Notes: generated by a model not told the origin, from the sequence alone. A stretch of DNA of 31,458 bases from JAYEKL01 sp034660995 (GCA_034660995.1 JAYEKL010000116.1:1-31458); one strand, 5' to 3'; shown: positions 23,806 through 31,458, numbered from the stretch's first letter. Program-made: numbers and translations.

Positions 23806-23852
23806 GGTTATTATTTATTAACGGATTTATAACAGCATAACTTTATGAACTT

Positions 23853-25424
23853 TTAACTTATATAATGACATCCCTTACTCTCTCTGTTTTGCTTTGCTGC
23901 CTCTGCTATAATAAGCGCTGTCTGAACTCCATTTCTTAATTCCAGTAGATCTTTGTTCAAGCAAACATTACAATAAAATTTTTCAATCCTATACTTCAAA
24001 TAATTCAGATCTAAAACGGCTCTTTCCAACCTTTCTTCTGTTCTTACGATCCCTACATAATTCCACATTATAGATTTCAGACTCATCCAGTCTTGCTTTA
24101 TAAGCGCAAGATCAACAGTTTGATCTCCTGTATATACCCACGGCTTTATGTCTCTTTTTCGTACTAATTTACTATCACTTTTACTTTCTAATATATTTTC
24201 AGCGCATCGATCAGCGAAAACAAGTCCTTCTAAAAGAGATGTACTAGCAAGACGGTTCGCGCCATGAACTCCCGTACAAGACACTTCACCAAGCGCGAAT
24301 AGATCCTTTAAAGAACTTCTGCTAAACTCATCAACTTTTATCCCTCCACAGAAATAATGAGCAACAGGCGTGATCGGAATCATTTCTTTTGTTATATCTA
24401 TGCCATATTTCAAACATGTTCTATAGATCAATGGAAACCTTTTTTTGATATATTTGCTATCCAAATAAGAAGCAAGATTAAGATACACAAAATCTTTCTT
24501 ACTGCCCAATATCTCCTCGTAGATACCTCTCGCAACTATATCTCTTGGAGCCAAGCTTCCACGCTTGTCATATTTTTTCATAAAGAACTTTCCTTTTTCG
24601 TTCTTTAACTTTGCGCCCTCTCCCCTAACTGATTCTGAAATAAGAAAGTTGTCAGCATCACGATGAAATAATGCGGTGGGGTGAAACTGTACATATTCAG
24701 CATTGATAATTTCTGCTCCAGCTCGATGGGCCGCCGCAAGACCATCTCCAGTCGCAACCTCAGGATTTGTCGTTCTAAGATACACCTGTCCAATTCCACC
24801 TGTCGCCAAAATCGTTTTTCTAGCAAAAACAGTTTTGACAAGACCTTTCTGATTATCAAGCAGATAACCCCCAACACATTTTTTATCCTGATAAGACCAT
24901 CTTTTATCAACCGCATGATGAGGCACAGTTAAAAGATCAATTAGCGTATGGTCTGTTAAAATTTTAATGTTCTTATTTTTCTCTAATGCTTTTATCAGCT
25001 TGTTTTCTATTTCTTCTCCTGTATGATCATTTTTGTAAAGAATTCTATTTTTGCTATGCGCGGCTTCTTTCGTATAATCAAGTTTTCCTTTACTTTTACT
25101 AAATTCTACCCCAACTTTTTTAATTAATATTTCTGAAACTAGTCTAGGACCCTCTGCAACTAGAATATCTACCGCCGCATCATTGCATAGTCCATCGCCA
25201 GCGACCAAAATATCTTTTTTCATTTTTTCCTTTGAGTCATTCTGACCTTTTGCCATTATTCCTCCTTGCGCGCATAAAGTTGATGATTGCCTTATATTTT
25301 TATCTTTGGTAACAAGCAAAATTTCTATTTTCCTATTCTTCGCCAAACGCAAAGCAGCCACACATCCCGCGATCCCGGTCCCTAAAACCAAGACATCTGT
25401 TTTCAATATTTTCTGATTATTCAT
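23853..25424 (-). CDS. nadB: L-aspartate oxidase
   Basis: 523 residues. It has FAD-binding DVLVLGTGIAGCVAALRLA at the N-terminus, STLCAQGGIMAKG, the active-site region EYVQFHPTALFH and SESVRGEGAKL, and the second flavin segment GEVSCTGVHGANRLASTSLL. It oxidises aspartate to iminoaspartate using FAD; the fumarate reductase family is otherwise similar, but the pairing with nadA settles the identity. A perfect palindrome about 90 bases upstream of the start is a likely NrtR operator. Confidence 0.95.
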   Translation of the reverse strand: MNNQKILKTDVLVLGTGIAGCVAALRLAKNRKIEILLVTKDKNIRQSSTLCAQGGIMAKGQNDSKEKMKKDILVAGDGLCNDAAVDILVAEGPRLVSEILIKKVGVEFSKSKGKLDYTKEAAHSKNRILYKNDHTGEEIENKLIKALEKNKNIKILTDHTLIDLLTVPHHAVDKRWSYQDKKCVGGYLLDNQKGLVKTVFARKTILATGGIGQVYLRTTNPEVATGDGLAAAHRAGAEIINAEYVQFHPTALFHRDADNFLISESVRGEGAKLKNEKGKFFMKKYDKRGSLAPRDIVARGIYEEILGSKKDFVYLNLASYLDSKYIKKRFPLIYRTCLKYGIDITKEMIPITPVAHYFCGGIKVDEFSRSSLKDLFALGEVSCTGVHGANRLASTSLLEGLVFADRCAENILESKSDSKLVRKRDIKPWVYTGDQTVDLALIKQDWMSLKSIMWNYVGIVRTEERLERAVLDLNYLKYRIEKFYCNVCLNKDLLELRNGVQTALIIAEAAKQNRESKGCHYIS

Positions 25425-25510
25425 ATATTTGTTATTACACTCTTTCGCTTTGTTACGACGTATTATACAAGATTATTTAAACAAATTGGTATAACTTTAT
25501 ATATTATTTA

Positions 25511-25529
25511 TAGTGTAATATTTACACTA
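25511..25529. promoter_or_regulatory. Candidate NrtR operator upstream of nadB
   Basis: A perfect 19-base palindrome TAGTGTAATATTTACACTA between nrtR and nadB, next to a 10-base palindrome AACTATAGTT (25529-25538). The half-sites TAGTGT and ACACTA, 7 bases apart, recur with one change ahead of nrtR. It would repress nadBA. Confidence 0.7.
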
Positions 25530-25564
25530 ACTATAGTTTAAAAAAAATCCTAATTCCTAAAAAC

Positions 25565-26254
25565 CTAAAACATCTCAATAATCATCAATTTTTTAGTTTT
25601 AAAAGAATATAGTTTTGAAGGACGATGAGAAACTCCTTCCTCCCTACCCGCCTCCTTAATTAAATCCAAAGCAAAAACTTTTTTGCGAAAATTTCTTTTG
25701 TCTAGCTTTCTATTCAAAATAATCTCATGGACTCTCTGCATTTCACTCAAACTGAATTTCTGAGGCAAAAGATTACAAACAATATTTGTATAAATTAGTT
25801 TTGACTTCAGTCTAGAAAGAGCGTATTTCAAAATTTCACTGTGATCGTATGCCAATTTAGAAATTTTATTAATTGGCATCCAATAAATTTTCTCATACTT
25901 TTCAGTTGTTTTGAGCTTGATATTATTTACATTACCTATTAACGCAAGATAAGATATAGAAATTATTCTAACTGAAGGATCCCTTTTTACATCCCCAAAA
26001 GAATAAAGCTGTTCCATATAAATATTTTCTATTCCGATCTTTTCTTTGATCTCACGCTTCGCGCAATCATCAACACTTTCATAAACTCTAATTCTTCCAC
26101 CAGGTAATGCCAGCTTCCCTTCAAACGGCTTATACTTCATTTTAGTTAAAAGAGCATTCAATTCTCCGTCTATTATGGCAAAAACTACCAGATCAACAGC
26201 CGCCGCTGAATATTTATACTTTTTAAATTCTGGTTTTCTCCCTTTTTTCTTCAT
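25565..26254 (-). CDS. nrtR: NrtR-type transcriptional regulator of NAD metabolism
   Basis: 229 residues. An N-terminal Nudix-like domain has ALPGGRIRVYESVDDCAKRE followed by IKEKIGI. The box keeps G-x5-E-x7-RE, but the catalytic EE is EK, which fits a domain that senses rather than cuts ADP-ribose. The C-terminal winged helix (QKFSLSEMQRVHEIILNRKL, RNFRKKVFALDLIKEAG) is the NrtR DNA-binding part. NrtR represses NAD genes and lets go when ADP-ribose binds. It is encoded next to nadBA and has an operator overlapping its own -10 box. No SD is seen before the ATG. Confidence 0.92.
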   Translation of the reverse strand: MKKKGRKPEFKKYKYSAAAVDLVVFAIIDGELNALLTKMKYKPFEGKLALPGGRIRVYESVDDCAKREIKEKIGIENIYMEQLYSFGDVKRDPSVRIISISYLALIGNVNNIKLKTTEKYEKIYWMPINKISKLAYDHSEILKYALSRLKSKLIYTNIVCNLLPQKFSLSEMQRVHEIILNRKLDKRNFRKKVFALDLIKEAGREEGVSHRPSKLYSFKTKKLMIIEMF

Positions 26255-26268
26255 AGCTTTTTATTGCT

Positions 26269-26288
26269 TAGTGTTAACTATACACATA
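26269..26288. promoter_or_regulatory. Candidate NrtR operator at its own promoter
   Basis: TAGTGT-TAACTAT-ACACAT, matching the nadB palindrome in 11 of 12 half-site positions with the same 7-base gap. It overlaps the -10 box of the nrtR promoter and lies 15 bases before the nrtR ATG, suggesting autorepression. Confidence 0.6.
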
Positions 26289-26313
26289 GTATCACCAATA
26301 AAAAAAGTGTCAA
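26286..26313 (-). promoter_or_regulatory. Promoter of nrtR
   Basis: Minus strand TTGACA (26313-26308), 16 bp, TACTAT (26291-26286), overlapped by the candidate operator. Confidence 0.65.
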
Positions 26314-26371
26314 GAGTGAGTTATCCACACCGCATTTATCAATATTTATTAATAATAGAATCTACGCGTTT

Positions 26372-26471
26372 AGAAGCTTAGCCTCTCCACACCAATCTTA
26401 TTATTACTACTTATCTTTATATAGAAAGTAATACTTTAAATAAAAGATAATTGCATAGAGGCTAAGCTTCT
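26372..26471. repeat. Perfect 15-base inverted repeat with 70-base loop
   Basis: AGAAGCTTAGCCTCT (26372-26386) is the exact reverse complement of 26457-26471. The loop is AT-rich with smaller partial inverted repeats, and CCACA/TGTGG lie near the arms. It is non-coding and located between nrtR and the PHP gene. It may be a small palindromic element; no copy is seen elsewhere in the window. Confidence 0.6.
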
Positions 26472-26500
26472 GTATGTGGAACAAACACATAAGTCATAAA

Positions 26501-26531
26501 TAAAAAAACAGAGGGGTCTTTATCCTCTGTT
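26501..26531 (-). terminator. Rho-independent terminator of the PHP gene
   Basis: AACAGAGG (26507-26514) pairs with CCTCTGTT (26524-26531). On the minus strand five or more T follow. The stop codon lies in the loop. Confidence 0.8.
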
Positions 26532-27356
26532 AGATAAACTATCTATGATTTTCTCTGGATCAAATTTTAATCCATAGAAATTATGTTTTCCTAATTCGCG
26601 CAAACTATTGAGCCGATGAAAATCAGATCCAGCAGTCGGAATTAATTCATACTCGATTGTTAGATCATATACTATCTTCGTTTGTATTCCATTGTACTCA
26701 GGATAAAAAGTTTCTAGTCCATCCAATCCTAAGACTTTGAATTCTTTCACTATTTGCGGTAGAAATTTTAAATCTTTCTCCATTGTCTTTACTGGATGCG
26801 CCAAGACAGCTATTCCTCCTGCTTCGTGGATAATCTCAATAGCTTTTTTAACAGTTATTCTCTCCATCTCCACAAAACATAGACAGTTTTTACCAAGCCA
26901 CTTGTCAAAAAATTCATCAGCGGACATTTCCTTGTTTTTTACCGCTTCAACAATTTCCATTCTGGTTGCAACTCCATCTGCCTTATTAAAAATAGAGCTA
27001 TTTACCTTCCATCCGTATCTCTCCAATTCCGAAATAATCTTTTCAGCTCTTTCTAAACGAAGATTTCTAGAATGATTCAAACTGTCTAAAAGAACTTCGT
27101 TTTGATAATCAACCCCGAGACCAAGAATATGAAATCCTCGTCCATTATATACGCTACTCAGTTCAACTCCAACAAAAAATCCAATGTTGAGTTTTTGGCA
27201 CACAATCATAGCTTCCTTCACCCCATCAACCGTGTCATGGTCTGTTAGAACCACACAATCTATTTCTTGTTCCGAACACTTCTGCATAAGCTTAGCAGGA
27301 GACAGTTCTCCATCGGAACAATTAGAATGCATATGGCAATCTATTTTTTTTATCAA
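26520..27356 (-). CDS. PHP-domain phosphoesterase (YciV/RNase AM-like)
   Basis: 278 residues. PHP metal-binding motifs are all present: CHMHSNCSDGELSP (H8, H10, D15), VVLTDHDTVDG, GVELSS, AVLAHPVKT and TAGSDFHRL. The overall order matches the YciV/TrpH-type enzymes that act on nucleotide 3',5'-bisphosphates or RNA 5' ends. Exact substrate unknown. The start codon is TTG at 27356, chosen because AGGAGG precedes it by about nine bases and the HxH motif follows at once. It is monocistronic, with its own promoter and terminator. Confidence 0.88.
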   Translation of the reverse strand: MIKKIDCHMHSNCSDGELSPAKLMQKCSEQEIDCVVLTDHDTVDGVKEAMIVCQKLNIGFFVGVELSSVYNGRGFHILGLGVDYQNEVLLDSLNHSRNLRLERAEKIISELERYGWKVNSSIFNKADGVATRMEIVEAVKNKEMSADEFFDKWLGKNCLCFVEMERITVKKAIEIIHEAGGIAVLAHPVKTMEKDLKFLPQIVKEFKVLGLDGLETFYPEYNGIQTKIVYDLTIEYELIPTAGSDFHRLNSLRELGKHNFYGLKFDPEKIIDSLSNRG

Positions 27357-27384
27357 TTATATCTACCTCCTTTTTATATTTTTT

Positions 27385-27413
27385 ACTCTAATGCTTTTAA
27401 ATTTTATTGTCAA
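27385..27413 (-). promoter_or_regulatory. Promoter of the PHP gene
   Basis: Minus strand TTGACA (27413-27408), 17 bp, TAGAGT (27390-27385), about 30 bases before the TTG start. The same -10 hexamer is seen in the NAD salvage promoter. Confidence 0.72.
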
Positions 27414-27464
27414 GATTTGTACTGTCAATGCAAAGATGAAATAGAAATATTCTTCTTGAAATAT

Positions 27465-27490
27465 AAAAACAACTGATTGTATGATCAGTT
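27465..27490 (-). terminator. Terminator between the ion channel and PHP genes
   Basis: AACTGAT (27471-27477) pairs with ATCAGTT (27484-27490). On the minus strand GTTTTTATATTT follows. It lies about 120 bases after the channel stop. Confidence 0.6.
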
Positions 27491-27612
27491 TATTATTTAA
27501 CAATAATTATTTTACGCAATAGCAAAATAAAATCCCTTATCTTAAAATTTTAGCCATAGCAATAATTTTTTGAGTTATACTATTCTGAATAGCAAAGATA
27601 TATATAAAATAA

Positions 27613-28350
27613 TTATTCTTCCGAGGTCGCGCCTAATAGTATTTTTTCAAAAAATTTCCCAACAATATGTATCAAAAATCCAAATAACAGAAGTCCAACA
27701 AAACGAGCGCCAACCGCTATAATCTCTCCCAGTACTGTCTCTGGTAATGCTTGTGAAATACCACCAAGAGTTAATTTAGCAGCCCAAAGCATTCCCAATG
27801 GAATATTAGCAAATGCTGGATTAGTTCCTTCAACAAAATAAATTAGAGTTCCAAATAATAATATAGAGGAAAAGAGCGCAAAAAGATAAATTTGCAATGT
27901 TAGTTTGTCTACATCGTGCCGCATATTACTAGCACCATTTTTAACACGCACCATCTTAACCAAACGAACCATTCGAAGAAAACGAAAAATACGAACCGAA
28001 CGAGCTGCTTTCAAAAACGATAAGTTGGTAAGACCAAAAAAAGTTGGAATGATTGCCACAAGATCAACTATCCCGAAAAAACTTGTTATATATTTTATTT
28101 TACTCGGCGCAGTAAAAAGCCGTCCCAAATATTCTAATGAAAAAAAGAAAACTGTTACATATTCAATTATCTGAAACATTCTTTCATACACCGCCAAAGA
28201 CGTAACAGTTTCCAAAACAATAAACAAAATTGAAATGATTGTTAAAAAAGCAAAAAAATTATTAACACGAAAAAAATATTTTGACCGTGGATTATAAAAC
28301 AAATCTCTAACTGTTAATGTTACTTTCATATAATTTAATCTATTAACCAT
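27613..28350 (-). CDS. Voltage-sensor-type ion channel with atypical pore filter
   Basis: 245 residues with six likely membrane helices. The S1-S3 region includes IISILFIVLETVTSL and IEYVTVFFFSLEYLGRLF. The S4 voltage sensor FLKAARSVRIFRFLRMVRLV has regularly spaced arginines. The pore region runs FANIPLGMLWAAKLTLGGIS followed by QALPET, then a last helix FVGLLLFGFLIHIVG. Kv channels have TVGYG where this one has TLGG, so potassium selectivity is doubtful. GGAG lies seven bases before the ATG. The family is the 6-TM ion transport channel; the ion is unknown. Confidence 0.8.
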   Translation of the reverse strand: MVNRLNYMKVTLTVRDLFYNPRSKYFFRVNNFFAFLTIISILFIVLETVTSLAVYERMFQIIEYVTVFFFSLEYLGRLFTAPSKIKYITSFFGIVDLVAIIPTFFGLTNLSFLKAARSVRIFRFLRMVRLVKMVRVKNGASNMRHDVDKLTLQIYLFALFSSILLFGTLIYFVEGTNPAFANIPLGMLWAAKLTLGGISQALPETVLGEIIAVGARFVGLLLFGFLIHIVGKFFEKILLGATSEE

Positions 28351-28432
28351 ATTTATACTCCTTCACTTTTTATACTCTTATTCTAGCATTTTAATTATAA
28401 AAGTCTACCTCAAATTCCTATATTCCCCTGCA

Positions 28433-28464
28433 AACAAAAATAATTCCTAAAATAAGGAATTATT
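28433..28464 (-). terminator. Probable terminator of the MinD-CDF-DUF134 operon
   Basis: Perfect 10-bp stem AATAATTCCT (28439-28448) with AGGAATTATT (28455-28464). On the minus strand TTTGTTTG follows, about 160 bases after the DUF134 stop. Confidence 0.6.
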
Positions 28465-28621
28465 TAATTAACTCGGAAATAAACATATTTTATTTTTTTT
28501 GGCTTGAGTTGTGAGACAATGTTAGAACGTTTTTAAGCTAAAAGTTAAGAATAGATAATTTATATATTCTTTTAATCATAATTTTAGTTTTATTAAAATA
28601 TCTGTTTTGTCTATCATAAAA

Positions 28622-28897
28622 CTATTTAACTATTTTAATCGCTTTGCCTTCAATTATAGCGTTAGTTACTTTTTTGTATGCCGAAACTAAAATCCTTTGA
28701 AACGTACTTCGGGAAGTTTTCATCATTTTAGCAGCTTCGTTCTGATCTAAATTTTTGTCATTTTTTAATCTCAAAGCTTCCACTTCTTCAGCGGTTAATT
28801 CTACCATATCTAAAAATCTCACTGGCACTCCTTGAGGTTTAAAATAAGTTGCATCTGGATTAAATCTTATTTTTCTGCAAAGTCTTGGTCTAGGCAT
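28622..28897 (-). CDS. DUF134 (UPF0251) putative DNA-binding regulator
   Basis: 91 residues. The start MPRPRLCRKIRFNPDATYFKP is the DUF134 hallmark. It is followed by an HTH segment, MVELTAEEVEALRLKN and DQNEAAKMMKTSRSTFQRIL, like sigma-70 region 4. The family is short and thought to bind DNA; targets are not established. It follows the cation-efflux gene by one base on the same strand and is the last gene of the operon. The pairing with MinD/ferredoxin ATPases and a metal transporter is recurrent in other genomes, as recalled, and suggests metal- or Fe-S-linked control. Confidence 0.9.
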   Translation of the reverse strand: MPRPRLCRKIRFNPDATYFKPQGVPVRFLDMVELTAEEVEALRLKNDKNLDQNEAAKMMKTSRSTFQRILVSAYKKVTNAIIEGKAIKIVK

Positions 28898-28898
28898 A

Positions 28899-29948
28899 TT
28901 AGCTTCTTTTTAAATTAATATTACAATTAGAGCATTTTAAATTTGAGCACGGAACGCCTTTTTGGTGCGGAGTTTTATAACCGCATTTTTCGCAAACGCA
29001 ATAACCGTCTGGACCTTTGCCAGATGCCTCTTGGATTTTATCCTTAAATCGTCCTTTTCTCTGCCAACTAAGTCCGTGACCAAAATCAGATTTATAAAAT
29101 CCAGTTTCTATCTCATGGCTGACGATTTGAATAACCACATATTCTAAAGATTCTATTGCTTGTATTAATTTCTCTCTTAAAATATTGGAAATTTTAGTCG
29201 CCTCTTTTACGCTTAACTTGCTTGGTAAATCTATTTCCAAATTAGCGGTTACGGCAGAACCCTTTTTCTGCGTTTTTAAAGAACATATCTTAATATTTTC
29301 TTTTTCGGCGATTGATTTTATTTCCTCTTCTATTTCTTCGTCAGCAGAAACGTCAAGCAAAGAATCAACCGCTTCTTTGCCTAATGGAAATGATTCTTTA
29401 ATAATATAAAGTCCTATTAATACTGCCAAAATAGGATCAGCGTAAATCCAATATTTAGAAAACAATACCCCGCCTAAAACAGCTATTGAGGCAAGCACAT
29501 CCGCTTTATCGTGTGTTCCATCGGAGAGAAGAGTCAGAGAATTTTCTTTTTTTCCATAATAAATTTTAAGTCGAGAAGTGAAGAAATTTATCAAAATAGA
29601 CAAAAACATAACCACAAAAATCAAATAATTTATTTTTATTTCTTCCGGATTTAAAAATTTCTTATAGGCTTCATAAATAATCCCTACACCAGAGATAAAA
29701 AGAATAAAAGTAATAATTAATCCACCTAAAACTTCAAATTTGTAATGGCCGTAAGGATGTTTTTTGTCAACTGGTTTTTGAGATGCTTTAATACCAAAAT
29801 ATCCAATCCCAGAAGCAAAAATATCTGTAAAAGCATGAAATCCATCCGCCAAAACAGCCGAGGAATGCGAAATTAGACCGACTGAAATTTTTCCTACTGC
29901 CAAAACTACATTGGCTAATATTGAGATTAAGGCTATTTTCTCTTTCAT
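28899..29948 (-). CDS. Cation diffusion facilitator with C-terminal zinc ribbon
   Basis: 349 residues. The N-terminal 200 residues are a CDF transporter. Metal site A is in SSAVLADGFHAFTDIFASG (D and H positions) and the paired site is in LLSDGTHDKADVLAS, with KPVDKKHPYGHYKFE between. A cytoplasmic domain follows (DVSADEEIEEEIKSIAEKEN). The last 45 residues add YCVCEKCGYKTPHQKGVPC followed by LKCSNC, a zinc ribbon outside the usual CDF fold. It would export zinc, iron or a similar divalent ion in exchange for protons. It overlaps the MinD-like gene by 4 bases, so translation is probably coupled. Confidence 0.92.
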   Translation of the reverse strand: MKEKIALISILANVVLAVGKISVGLISHSSAVLADGFHAFTDIFASGIGYFGIKASQKPVDKKHPYGHYKFEVLGGLIITFILFISGVGIIYEAYKKFLNPEEIKINYLIFVVMFLSILINFFTSRLKIYYGKKENSLTLLSDGTHDKADVLASIAVLGGVLFSKYWIYADPILAVLIGLYIIKESFPLGKEAVDSLLDVSADEEIEEEIKSIAEKENIKICSLKTQKKGSAVTANLEIDLPSKLSVKEATKISNILREKLIQAIESLEYVVIQIVSHEIETGFYKSDFGHGLSWQRKGRFKDKIQEASGKGPDGYCVCEKCGYKTPHQKGVPCSNLKCSNCNINLKRS

Positions 29949-30835
29949 TTTATTGCTAAATTTATGTGATTAACGATTTTTTGAAATATTTTTTGATAAT
30001 TTGGATTAACTTCGACCACTGGCTTCATTTTTATCATTGCTCCAACAAAATCTTTGCTAAAAGGTATTTTCCCCACAATTAAGACTTTTTTTTCTTTAGC
30101 AAATTTCTCTATTTTTTTGACAAAATTTTTATTCAAATCACTCTTATTTATAATAATACCATAATTAATCCCAAAATGCTCCACGACTTCCAGAACTCTG
30201 CGAAGTGCTTGAAATGCTGTTGGAGTAGGCTCGGTTACCGCTAAAATATAATCACTGCCACGAATAGACGCAATCACCGGACATCCTATTCCTGGAGCCG
30301 AATCAATGATTAGATATTCTGCTTGTTGTTTTTTAGCTATTTTTTGAGCTCTTTCTTTAACTATGGTCACCACCTTACCGCTTCCAGATTCTCCCATTTC
30401 CAATTGACCAGAAACAACAGTAAACCCATATTTAGTTTGACCCTCTCCAATGGTCGCATTTTCAACCTTTTTCATATCTATACCATTTGGACATAACAAT
30501 TTACAAACTCCACAACCCTCGCATAAAAAATTATTTATTTCCGGCAATTGTTTTTTTCTATTCCATGAAATTGCGGAAAAAGCGCAATTTTCTACTATTT
30601 TTTTACATCCTTGAGCATTTTTATTCACAAAAGCCTTTATGTTTGTAGAAACTTTTTCATTTTTGGTTAATTTGTTTAAACTAAAAAGTAAAGCTAAATT
30701 AGCCGCATCAACATCGCAATCCACTGCTACGATCTTATTTTTTTGAGCCATTAAAAAAGCTAAAGAAGCGGAAATACTGCTTTTCCCAACACCTCCTTTA
30801 CCCGATAAAATTGTAACAGTTTTTAAATTTTTCAT
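29945..30835 (-). CDS. MinD/Mrp-superfamily ATPase with inserted ferredoxin domain (second copy)
   Basis: 296 residues. The deviant Walker A is ILSGKGGVGKSS, and the switch regions are VDCDVDAANLALL and YLIIDSAPGIGCPVIASI. A ferredoxin-like insertion at about 80-125 keeps one full cluster motif (CEGCGVCKLLCP). The first cluster is degenerate: only C-x6-C (CKKIVENCAF) remains. Proteins of this group are thought to load or carry Fe-S clusters or to assist metal-enzyme maturation; the client is unknown. It overlaps both neighbours by 4 bases and stands in tandem with a paralogue. Confidence 0.9.
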   Translation of the reverse strand: MKNLKTVTILSGKGGVGKSSISASLAFLMAQKNKIVAVDCDVDAANLALLFSLNKLTKNEKVSTNIKAFVNKNAQGCKKIVENCAFSAISWNRKKQLPEINNFLCEGCGVCKLLCPNGIDMKKVENATIGEGQTKYGFTVVSGQLEMGESGSGKVVTIVKERAQKIAKKQQAEYLIIDSAPGIGCPVIASIRGSDYILAVTEPTPTAFQALRRVLEVVEHFGINYGIIINKSDLNKNFVKKIEKFAKEKKVLIVGKIPFSKDFVGAMIKMKPVVEVNPNYQKIFQKIVNHINLAIK

Positions 30836-31458
30836 TTTTTTAATTGATTGGCTATTTTTTTAATTTCCATATTTTGAATTGGTAATCCAGAACAATATTT
30901 TTTTTCAATATCTTGACTATAAGGAATTTTGGCAATAATTTTTGTATGATATTTTTTAATTACTTTTTCGATAATGTCTTCTGGACCAATGCTAGCTTTA
31001 TTAATAACAACTTGAGTTTTTACTTTTAACTTTTTAGTTAAAGAAAGAATTAAATCAAGATCATGAGCGCCTAAAGTAGTCGGTTCCGTAATGGCCAATG
31101 CTCGATCGCTTCCAGAAAGAGCCGCAATCACAGGACAATGAGTGCCAGCGGCTGTATCAATAATAACATAATCAAAATCTTCTTCCCATTCTTCATAGAA
31201 TTTTTTTACTGCGTTAACTACCAAACTTGATTCTTCAATACCAGTTTTCATTTTTCCGGATAACAAAGTTAATTTTCCTTTTTGTCCGATAAAAATTTCA
31301 CCGATAACTTGCGCCGATTCAGTAATTGCTCCGGCTGGACAAACTATTTTGCAAGCTCGACAACCAATACATTGTTCGGGAATAAAAATAGGATCTTTGC
31401 CTTTAACAAAGACAATAGCTTTTTCCGGGCAAACCGCAGCGCATTTTCCACAATGTAA
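30832..31458 (-). CDS. MinD/Mrp-superfamily ATPase with two-cluster ferredoxin insertion (N-terminus cut by window edge)
   Basis: 209 residues are visible; the frame is open to the right edge, and the Walker A part lies beyond it. The visible part starts LHCGKCAAVCP, followed by CIGCRACKIVCP, two 4Fe-4S motifs. It continues VSGQ-like FIGQKGKLTLLSGKMKTGIEES and the ATPase switch DYVIIDTAAGTHCPVIAALSG, then VINKASIGPEDIIEK. It is a paralogue of the downstream gene with the complete cluster set, so the two may form a heterodimer with one full and one reduced Fe-S half. It overlaps that gene by 4 bases. Confidence 0.92.
   Translation of the reverse strand, partial: LHCGKCAAVCPEKAIVFVKGKDPIFIPEQCIGCRACKIVCPAGAITESAQVIGEIFIGQKGKLTLLSGKMKTGIEESSLVVNAVKKFYEEWEEDFDYVIIDTAAGTHCPVIAALSGSDRALAITEPTTLGAHDLDLILSLTKKLKVKTQVVINKASIGPEDIIEKVIKKYHTKIIAKIPYSQDIEKKYCSGLPIQNMEIKKIANQLKK

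Noticed and set aside
28351..28621. A gene in the 271-base gap between the channel and DUF134
   Set aside because: No open frame with an SD is visible. The stretch is AT-rich and holds only the terminator-like hairpin at 28433-28464.

Overview
The window is AT-rich and reads as one densely packed bacterial contig, probably from a small-genome lineage of the Patescibacteria/CPR type; the phylum is inference. The bacterial assignment rests on about ten sigma-70-type promoters (TTGACA or a close match, 16-17 bp spacer, TANNNT), rho-independent terminators and many strong Shine-Dalgarno (SD) sites. Some genes also have archaeal-looking relatives: mevalonate kinase, a MinD-ferredoxin ATPase pair, a NadM-like adenylyltransferase and a surface protein with a PGF-CTERM-like tail.

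Layout. 1-2428 (minus): PurF, cut by the left edge, and mevalonate kinase. 2526-3439 (plus): a self-contained cassette for a secreted beta-propeller-like protein. 3464-8119 (minus): a Trm9-like methyltransferase, a SpoU/TrmH RNA methyltransferase, a double zinc-ribbon membrane protein, a Met-rich small protein, a Nudix hydrolase, RmuC and a small CxxC protein, with palindromic repeats between genes. 8206-9835 (minus): a monocistronic lipoprotein. 10026-13438 (minus): a GldA/GldF/GldG-type ABC exporter operon with its own promoter and terminator. 13552-16398 (minus): promoter, cobalamin riboswitch, candidate terminators, then a secreted protein with an alpha-toroid and a DUF4430 (transcobalamin C-terminal-like) domain, broken by two single-base homopolymer slips, followed by a membrane-anchored Ig-like protein. 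A glutaredoxin-like/CcdA fusion is transcribed divergently (16456-17601). 17707-26313 (minus): an NAD region made of a salvage/recycling operon (nadE, nadK, Nudix, nadM-like, pncB, pncA), a de novo pair (nadB, nadA) and the regulator NrtR. 26501-28350 (minus): a PHP phosphoesterase and a voltage-sensor-type ion channel with an atypical pore. 28433-31458 (minus): two MinD/ferredoxin ATPases, a cation-efflux protein with a zinc-ribbon tail and a DUF134 regulator; the first ATPase is cut by the right edge.

The most interesting locus is the riboswitch-controlled, transcobalamin-like surface protein, which suggests extracellular B12 capture. In the NAD region, NrtR appears to control itself and nadBA through a shared palindrome. 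The salvage operon has its own promoter and a structured leader. No nadC is seen, so quinolinate would have to be finished by a gene elsewhere.
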